From the NCBI GenBank assembly GCA_947175975.1, contig CAMWOX010000040.1, positions 1 through 10,664 on the forward strand: 10,664 nucleotides of DNA. The letters run 5' to 3'. This DNA comes from an uncultured Ruminococcus sp. (GTDB lineage Bacteria > Bacillota > Clostridia > Oscillospirales > Ruminococcaceae). Shown one piece after another: positions 6,901 through 10,664 of this stretch. The first letter of the stretch is position 1, and each line of letters begins with the position of its first letter. The position numbers were made by a program, and so were the translations under genes. The notes beneath the pieces are model-generated. The model saw only the letters and a program-made list of their open reading frames with translations, ran no database searches and was not told the DNA's origin.

Positions 6901-7059
6901 CGTTGCAGGATTGGAATTGATTAAAACAACTTCCAGTCCCTCCTGCTTCAATGCACGACATGCCTGTGCGCCAGCATAGTCAAATTCTGCGGCTTGTCCG
7001 ATAATAATAGGTCCAGAACCGATTACAAGCACTTTTTTAATATCATTTCTCAAAGCCAT
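3886..7059 (-). CDS. carB: carbamoyl-phosphate synthase large subunit, with a frameshifted C-terminus
   Basis: CarB makes carbamoyl phosphate from bicarbonate, two ATP and ammonia delivered by CarA, for pyrimidine and arginine synthesis. The 1057-residue frame shows both homologous synthetase halves. The first has KKVLVIGSGPIIIGQAAEFD (8-27), VRPAFTLGGTGGG and EVNPRVSRSSALASKATG. The oligomerisation region follows (roughly 400-545). The second half has KKVIVFGSGPIRIGQGIEFD, LRPSYVLGGQNM and EVNPRSSRTVPYISKVTG. The C-terminal MGS-like allosteric domain (from about 940) has SVRNSEKKEM, ATSGTASYLNRN and TSAKGRMPARDSVRMRRKSVERSI. The ATG follows the carA stop by 2 bases and uses GGAAGGAGG inside carA, so synthesis is coupled. 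A missing base near 3940 replaces the last 24 expected residues with 17 foreign ones. The catalytic domains are intact, but the regulatory domain's final helix region is altered, so activity may persist with changed effector response if the shift is real. Confidence 0.96.
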   Translation of the reverse strand: MALRNDIKKVLVIGSGPIIIGQAAEFDYAGAQACRALKQEGLEVVLINSNPATIMTDKAMADKIYIEPLTLDVVKRVIEIEKPDSVLSTLGGQTGLTLSMQLAEEGFLDSHHVKLLGADPETIHKAEDRQAFKDTMEKIGEPCIPSKVVETVEDAVNFAKEIDYPVIVRPAFTLGGTGGGIAYDEAQLRDISTNGLRLSPITQVLIEKCISGWKEIEFEVIRDRKGNVITVCSMENFDPVGVHTGDSIVIAPAVTLSDREYQMLRTASLNIISELKVEGGCNCQFALHPESMEYAVIEVNPRVSRSSALASKATGYPIAKVATKIAVGYTLDEIMNQVTGKTYACFEPALDYVVIKFPKWAFDKFVYAKRTLGTQMKATGEVMAIGTSFEQAIMKAVRSTELGVDSMNMKKYQEMPIENILELLQGSVEDERSFQVFAALKKGVSVEKIHEITMIDEWFLEKLKNLVELEDWLADGELTEEKYLLAKQYGYLDRTIERFSGQKCPMHKNAVYKMVDTCAGEFKAETPYFYSTYDDENEAEQFIARTDTGKKKVIVFGSGPIRIGQGIEFDYCSVHCVWTLKELGYEAVICNNNPETVSTDFDTGDRLYFDPLTPEDVDNIIETEKPYGVVVQFGGQTAIKLTRHLADKGVKILGTSADNIDAAEDRERFDELLEKCGIPRPEGFTVMTTKEAVKVAEKLGYPVLLRPSYVLGGQNMIIAHSEQDVVEYMGIITSHMIENPVLIDKYMMGTEVEVDAICDGKDFLIPGIMEHIERAGVHSGDSISIYPAQNLSKKIRETIIEYTRRLALALEVIGLVNIQYVVYRDEVYVIEVNPRSSRTVPYISKVTGIPMVDIATKIMFGATLKDLGYETGLHPEGDYVAVKVPVFSFEKLQDVDTMLGPEMKSTGECLGIGRNFEDALLKGLVAAGYDLKREGGLLISVRNSEKKEMIRIADKFSRMGFDLYATSGTASYLNRNMIATNTVRKISEGSPNTLDLLESGKIHYMISTSAKGRMPARDSVRMRRKSVERSICSLTAVDTAMHSPMYYCPKERLTTWN

Positions 7060-7061
7060 AA

Positions 7062-8189
7062 TTACTCAGCCTCCTTCCGGAAATTTTCCTGCATCCTGGA
7101 AATAAATTCATCAAATAAATATGCCGTATCCAATGGACCGCCGTGTGCTTCCGGATGGAACTGTACTGTAAACGCATTGATTTTCTTGTAACGCACACCC
7201 TCACATGTCCTGTCATTGGCATTAATATGGGAAACTTCAGCGATTGCAGGATCTAAACTATCCCCGACCACAGCATAGCCGTGATTCTGGCTGGTGACGT
7301 AAGTCCTGCCACTTGCCAGATCAATCACAGGCTGATTTGCACCACGGTGACCGTATTTTAATTTCTCTGTTTTTGCACCATGCGCCAATGCCATTAACTG
7401 ATGTCCTAGACAGATACCAAAAATCGGGATCTGCAATTTCGCAATTTCTTTCAAATTTTCAATAATCTGCGTATTTTCAGCCGGATTGCCAGGTCCATTT
7501 GAGAGCATAATCCCATCCGGATGCAGTTCCCGGATTTCTTCCGGGCTTGTCTGAGCCGGTACAACAATCACTTCACAGCCCCTGTTGACAAGTTCCTGTC
7601 GGATGTTTCTCTTATAGCCGAAATCAAATAATACAACCTGATATTTTTTTTCTTCCGGTGCATACACATGTCTTTCAGAATCCGTTACACTTTCCACAGC
7701 ATTGATCACGGCATATGCCCGGATCTGTTTCAGTAAATTCTCCAACGTTTCCGGATTTTCTTCCGGATTTTCGGTTGTAATTGCACCATTCATTACGCCT
7801 GCTTCCCGGAGCGTTCTGGTCAGCCGTCTTGTATCAATATGATACAATCCGATAATCTGATTCTGTTTCAGAAAATTCTCAATTGTATCTTCACAACGGA
7901 AATTGGAAGGCTTGTCGCACCATTCCCGAACGATATAGCCATTCACATAGGATTTTGATGATTCAAAATCAGATGCATTCACACCATAATTACCAATCAG
8001 AGGAAATGTCTGCGTCACGATCTGTCCGTAGTAACTGGGATCTGTCAATGTTTCCTGATAACCGGTCATACTTGTTGTGAATACCACTTCACCGATTGCC
8101 GTTCCGGTTGCTCCGAAACTTTTGCCCCTGAAAATCTGACCATCTGCCAGCACCAGCCAGGCAGGACTTGCATATCTGATCAATGCCAT
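7062..8189 (-). CDS. carA: carbamoyl-phosphate synthase small (glutaminase) subunit
   Basis: CarA hydrolyses glutamine and channels ammonia to CarB. The 375-residue product has normal length. The N-terminal CPSase domain shows LVLADGQIFRGKSFGA and FTTSMTGYQETLTDPSY (about 37-53). The class I glutamine amidotransferase domain shows LSNGPGNP (229-236), the nucleophile elbow FGICLGHQ with Cys260, the KYGHRGANQPV segment (278-288) and the catalytic pair His345 and Glu347 in FHPEAHGGP. The triad is complete. The ATG has AAAGGATG about 8 bases upstream and lies 41 bases after pyrF, with no hairpin in the gap, consistent with one pyrC-pyrF-carA-carB transcript. The last codons contain the carB ribosome site. 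Only one carA/carB pair is seen here; whether the organism has a separate arginine-specific pair cannot be told. Confidence 0.98.
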   Translation of the reverse strand: MALIRYASPAWLVLADGQIFRGKSFGATGTAIGEVVFTTSMTGYQETLTDPSYYGQIVTQTFPLIGNYGVNASDFESSKSYVNGYIVREWCDKPSNFRCEDTIENFLKQNQIIGLYHIDTRRLTRTLREAGVMNGAITTENPEENPETLENLLKQIRAYAVINAVESVTDSERHVYAPEEKKYQVVLFDFGYKRNIRQELVNRGCEVIVVPAQTSPEEIRELHPDGIMLSNGPGNPAENTQIIENLKEIAKLQIPIFGICLGHQLMALAHGAKTEKLKYGHRGANQPVIDLASGRTYVTSQNHGYAVVGDSLDPAIAEVSHINANDRTCEGVRYKKINAFTVQFHPEAHGGPLDTAYLFDEFISRMQENFRKEAE

Positions 8190-8230
8190 ACACTACATCC
8201 TTTCGTAAATGAAATTAAAATTTCTCTAAT

Positions 8231-9154
8231 TTACTTGATCTTAATATAATTTGTGATATCATCCCTCATACGGATGGCTTCCCGTCTTGCAGCCTTTGCA
8301 AATTCTTCCGGTGCGCACTGTTCTTTCTGGTAAGCACACATAATGGCTCTGGAGGAGTTGACAATCGCACCCATGCCATTGGTATCAAATGCCGCAGCAA
8401 CACCCTCAGCACCGCCGCCCTGTGCGCCGTAACCAGGCACTAAGAAGAACGTATGCGGCAGTCTTGCACGGAGTTCCCGAAGCTGTTCCGGATATGTTGC
8501 GCCGACTACTGCACCAACAGCGGAGTAACCGGATTCGCCGATCGTATCTGCTCCCCATTTCTCGCACAGGTCACCCATTCTAGCATATAACGGCTCACCA
8601 TTCAGCAACTGATCCTGCAATTCACCACTGGACGGATTAGAAGTCTTGACAAGGACGAAAATGCCTTTGTCTCTCTCTTTGCAGACTTCCAGCAATGGCT
8701 TGATGCCGTCTGTCCCGAGATAGCCATTGACAGTCAGTGCATCCGCACCGAACGGCTCAATTTCGTTATCGCCGATTTTCACAGTTCCTAAATGTGCCGC
8801 TGTATATGCCTGCATGGTTGCACCGATGTCATTTCGCTTGCCGTCTGTGATGACAAACATGCCTTTTAATTTTGCATAGCTGATCGTCTCGGCGAGTGTT
8901 TTCATGCCGTAATAACCATACATCTCATAGTATGCCGCCTGCGGTTTGATTGCCGGGACAATGTCATAAATTTCATCAATAATTGCCTTGTTGAACGCAA
9001 AAATTGCTCTTGCGGCAGTCTTAAGCGTTGCACCGTCCTCTTCCTGGAATTTCTGAATCAGATAATCCGGGATATAATCCAGTTTCGGATCAAGTCCGAC
9101 AACGGACGGATTACTTGTTTCTCTGATTTTCTTTACTAATCTGTCAAAGCTCAT
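8231..9154 (-). CDS. pyrF: orotidine-5'-phosphate decarboxylase (long, type 2 subfamily)
   Basis: The enzyme decarboxylates OMP to UMP, the last step of the pathway. At 307 residues it belongs to the longer PyrF subfamily rather than the roughly 230-residue Bacillus type. The conserved catalytic array is in ITDGKRNDIGATM: Asp104, Lys106 and Asp109. Other family marks are VGLDPKLDYIPD (19-30), FNKAIID and AIKPQAAYYE (substrate pocket), TVNGYLGTDG, KTSNPSSGE, the phosphate-binding LVPGYGAQGGG (238-248) and NSSRAIM (266-272). The ATG has AAAGGAG nine bases upstream and starts 24 bases after the pyrC stop. It is the second gene of the pyrC-led unit. Nothing appears damaged. Confidence 0.98.
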   Translation of the reverse strand: MSFDRLVKKIRETSNPSVVGLDPKLDYIPDYLIQKFQEEDGATLKTAARAIFAFNKAIIDEIYDIVPAIKPQAAYYEMYGYYGMKTLAETISYAKLKGMFVITDGKRNDIGATMQAYTAAHLGTVKIGDNEIEPFGADALTVNGYLGTDGIKPLLEVCKERDKGIFVLVKTSNPSSGELQDQLLNGEPLYARMGDLCEKWGADTIGESGYSAVGAVVGATYPEQLRELRARLPHTFFLVPGYGAQGGGAEGVAAAFDTNGMGAIVNSSRAIMCAYQKEQCAPEEFAKAARREAIRMRDDITNYIKIK

Positions 9155-9178
9155 GCGAAAAAGCTCCTTTCAAAACTA

Positions 9179-10447
9179 TCAGTTTTCTTCACAGTAACGG
9201 ATCAGACCGTCTGTGATTGTATATTTTACTTTGCCTGTCAATTTCCTATTCCGGAATGCAGTATTCTGTGATTTGCTGTGCAGTTTTTCCGGAATGACTT
9301 CCCATTCCTGATTTAAATCTGCTAAAATCAGATCTGCTTTTTCCTGCTCCCGAAGATGTACTGCCGGAAGATTTAATATTTCTCTGGGTTTTGCTGACAT
9401 CAGGGAAATAATTTTCTGTAAGCTGCATTTTCCGGTATGATACAAAGCTGTGAGTGTCGCTGCAAAAGATGGCTCTAATCCTACAATTCCATTCGGAGCA
9501 TGTACAAAATTCGCTTTTTCTTCCGGTGCATGGGGGGCATGATCTGTCACAATACAGTCAATTGTACCGTCAAGAACTGCCTGTTCAATGGCGATTCTGT
9601 CGGATTCCTCACGCAAAGGCGGATTCATGCGATCATTAGCATTTTTCTCCAGCAATTTCTCATGCGTGAACATAAAATAATGCGGTGCGGTTTCACAAGT
9701 TACCTGAACACCGAGCCGTTTCGCTTCCCGGATGATATCGATACTGCCTTTCGTGCTGACATGGCAAATATGAATCCTGCCACTGACAGAAGACGCTAAA
9801 ATAATTTCTCTTGCTGTAATAGAATCTTCTGAAGCTCTGTCCATGCCTTTCACACCGAGCTGTCGGGAAATATCCCCCTTATGCATAATACCACCATTGA
9901 TAATATCCAGATCTTCACAGTGCGATGCGATCAGAATATTTTCCTGTTTTGCTTTTTCCAAAGCAAACCGCATTAATTCCGCATTTTTCACAGGTCTTCC
10001 ATCATCGGACAGACATGCCGCCCCGTGTGATTTCAGATCTGCAAAATCTGTTAAATTCTCTCCATTCATTCCCTGTGTAATACAAGCAACAGGGTAAACA
10101 GAAACGCCAGTACTCTTAGATTTTTCTAAAATATACTGCAAAATCTCCGGAGAATCTACCGGCGGATTTGTGTTTGGCATACAAAGCACACCCGTGACAC
10201 CGCCTGCCAGAGCTGCACGGCAACCGGATAAAATATCCTCTTTGTGTGTCTGACCGGGATCACGGAAATGGACATGCATATCAAATAATCCCGGCATGGC
10301 AGTTAATCCTGTGCCGTCAATGATCTGATCTGCTTCTTCCTGGATCTGCTCCCGGATCTGTGTTATTTTTCCATCCTGAATCAGAATATCTGTATCTTTT
10401 TCAAAATCCAGATCCACAGCATGGACATTCTTAATTAACAGACGCAT
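9179..10447 (-). CDS. pyrC: dihydroorotase, class I (binuclear zinc type)
   Basis: Dihydroorotase closes carbamoyl aspartate into dihydroorotate, the third pathway step. The 422-residue amidohydrolase has the expected metal and substrate residues. His58 and His60 are in FDMHVHFRDPGQTHKED with Arg62 and Asp63. The MPNTNPP segment lies at 90-96. Asp149 is in LSDDGRPV, His176 in ASHCED, His229 in HICHVST, and Asp302 and His304 in TDHAPHAPEEK. An aspartate at 149 rather than a carboxylated lysine is typical of class I enzymes. The start is the ATG at 10447, which has GGAAAGGGG about ten bases upstream. A TTG seven codons earlier overlaps that site and is rejected. It is the first gene of the operon and follows a leader with a strong terminator, so its expression is probably set by attenuation. 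No degenerate residues were noticed, so it should be a catalytic dihydroorotase. Confidence 0.97.
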   Translation of the reverse strand: MRLLIKNVHAVDLDFEKDTDILIQDGKITQIREQIQEEADQIIDGTGLTAMPGLFDMHVHFRDPGQTHKEDILSGCRAALAGGVTGVLCMPNTNPPVDSPEILQYILEKSKSTGVSVYPVACITQGMNGENLTDFADLKSHGAACLSDDGRPVKNAELMRFALEKAKQENILIASHCEDLDIINGGIMHKGDISRQLGVKGMDRASEDSITAREIILASSVSGRIHICHVSTKGSIDIIREAKRLGVQVTCETAPHYFMFTHEKLLEKNANDRMNPPLREESDRIAIEQAVLDGTIDCIVTDHAPHAPEEKANFVHAPNGIVGLEPSFAATLTALYHTGKCSLQKIISLMSAKPREILNLPAVHLREQEKADLILADLNQEWEVIPEKLHSKSQNTAFRNRKLTGKVKYTITDGLIRYCEEN

Positions 10448-10468
10448 AGCAAAACAACCCCTTTCCAA

Positions 10469-10534
10469 TTACTTTAATTTACAAAAAAAACGCCTATCTG
10501 TCGGCAACAGACAAGCGTTTATCATCTCAATCAT
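10469..10534 (-). other. possible leader peptide frame overlapping the attenuator
   Basis: A 21-codon ATG frame begins inside the pyrC leader, runs through both arms of the terminator and its T-tract (encoding two phenylalanines plus a cysteine from the run), and stops about a dozen bases before the pyrC ATG ribosome site. A frame translated across the terminator is the arrangement used by the pyrBI leader of Escherichia coli, where ribosome-polymerase coupling senses UTP. Here the ribosome site is poor (GAAGA with a long gap), and short frames arise by chance, so this is only a possibility. Confidence 0.2.
10483..10520 (-). terminator. leader terminator (attenuator) ahead of pyrC
   Basis: On the minus strand AAACGCTTGTCTGT (10520-10507) pairs over 14 continuous base pairs, two of them G-T wobbles, with ACAGATAGGCGTTT (10501-10488). 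The loop is TGCCG, and the following T-run reaches eight in a row counting the stem end. This is a textbook intrinsic terminator placed after the promoter and about 36 bases before the pyrC start. There is no upstream gene for it to terminate, so it almost certainly controls readthrough into the pyr genes. Confidence 0.9.
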
Positions 10535-10549
10535 TTAAATAAATCTTCG

Positions 10550-10571
10550 CAATCTGTGCCTTATCAGATTG
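10550..10571 (-). promoter_or_regulatory. leader hairpin I, competitor of a putative antiterminator
   Basis: Near the 5' end of the pyrC leader CAATCTG (10571-10565) pairs perfectly with CAGATTG (10556-10550) around an 8-base loop, ATAAGGCA. The second arm, extended to CAGATTGCG, can instead pair with CGCTTGTCTG, the 5' arm of the terminator (CAGAT with GTCTG, GCG with CGC), and TTTAT/ATAAA can stack further in. The two folds exclude each other, which is the logic of a transcription attenuator. What stabilises hairpin I is not visible; a canonical PyrR loop is absent. Confidence 0.55.
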
Positions 10572-10582
10572 ATTCTCTAACT

Positions 10583-10611
10583 ATTATAGCATACTTACAA
10601 AGATTTGTCTA
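10583..10611 (-). promoter_or_regulatory. sigma-A promoter of the pyrC-pyrF-carA-carB operon
   Basis: The minus strand has TAGACA (10611-10606, five of six consensus), a 17-base spacer and a perfect TATAAT (10588-10583). The -10 box is preceded by TGC, an extended -10. Transcription should start at a purine near 10576, giving a leader of about 130 bases with two hairpins before the pyrC ATG. Confidence 0.87.
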
Positions 10612-10651
10612 GTGTTTTTTTCATATTTTTAAAAAAATTAACCTGATGTGA

Positions 10652-10657
10652 ATTATA
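10652..10657 (-). promoter_or_regulatory. possible upstream extended -10 element (promoter cut by the window edge)
   Basis: A second perfect TATAAT preceded by TATGG lies 69 bases upstream of the pyrC promoter -10, with the same TATGGTATAAT string as the pyrK promoter. The matching -35 would fall outside the window, so it could be a second pyr promoter or part of an unrelated unit. Between it and the mapped promoter (10612-10651) I see only AT-rich DNA. Confidence 0.35.
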
Positions 10658-10664
10658 CCATATT

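Noticed and set aside
10448..10468. Earlier TTG start for pyrC at 10468
   Set aside because: It overlaps the GGAAAGGGG ribosome site used by the ATG at 10447 and adds residues before the family start MRLLIKN.
10550..10576. Canonical PyrR-binding loop in the pyrC leader
   Set aside because: AATCTGATAAGGCA partly matches the degenerate consensus, but conserved guanines of the GNGAGG loop are missing, and the flanking bases form a different, perfect 7-bp stem.
1..10664. CRISPR, insertion sequence, phage or tRNA/rRNA genes
   Set aside because: No spaced direct repeats, transposase or integrase motifs, terminal inverted repeats or tRNA-like cloverleafs were seen on reading either strand.

Overview
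The window looks like chromosomal DNA from a Gram-positive anaerobe of the class Clostridia, probably an Oscillospiraceae/Ruminococcus-like gut organism. This is inferred from moderate G+C coding DNA, strong AGGAGG-type ribosome sites, sigma-A promoters with extended -10 elements, a class 1B dihydroorotate dehydrogenase with its PyrK partner, and family-typical CarB and PyrF sequences. The genus is a guess.

Nearly everything is on the minus strand, so genes are read from right to left. At the right edge (10448-10664) a promoter and a roughly 130-nt leader with a strong intrinsic terminator precede pyrC (dihydroorotase). Then follow pyrF (OMP decarboxylase), carA and carB (the two subunits of carbamoyl-phosphate synthetase). 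carA and carB are separated by 2 nt. The carB reading frame is broken near its 3' end: one missing base swaps the last 24 family-like residues for 17 unrelated ones. A hairpin terminator follows carB.

Next comes an accessory gene for a predicted ATP-grasp protein (R2K-type, DUF4343-like). Then a perfect consensus promoter (TTGACA, 17 bp, TATAAT) restarts transcription for pyrK and pyrD, which overlap by one base, and ruvX (YqgF-type nuclease). Together these genes supply carbamoyl phosphate (CarAB) and catalyse dihydroorotate formation (PyrC), its oxidation to orotate (PyrD-PyrK) and the last step to UMP (PyrF). The aspartate transcarbamoylase (pyrB), orotate phosphoribosyltransferase (pyrE) and any pyrR are not in the window.

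The left end holds a bidirectional terminator (634-655), a small plus-strand gene for a 58-residue single-span membrane protein (440-616), and the 5' part of trmL (tRNA 2'-O-methyltransferase), which runs off the left edge on the minus strand. No rRNA, tRNA, CRISPR array, insertion sequence or phage gene was seen, and no gene-free stretch exceeds 300 bases. The points most worth a second look are the carB frameshift, the pyrC leader attenuator that lacks a recognisable PyrR box, and the ATP-grasp gene embedded between pyrimidine genes.
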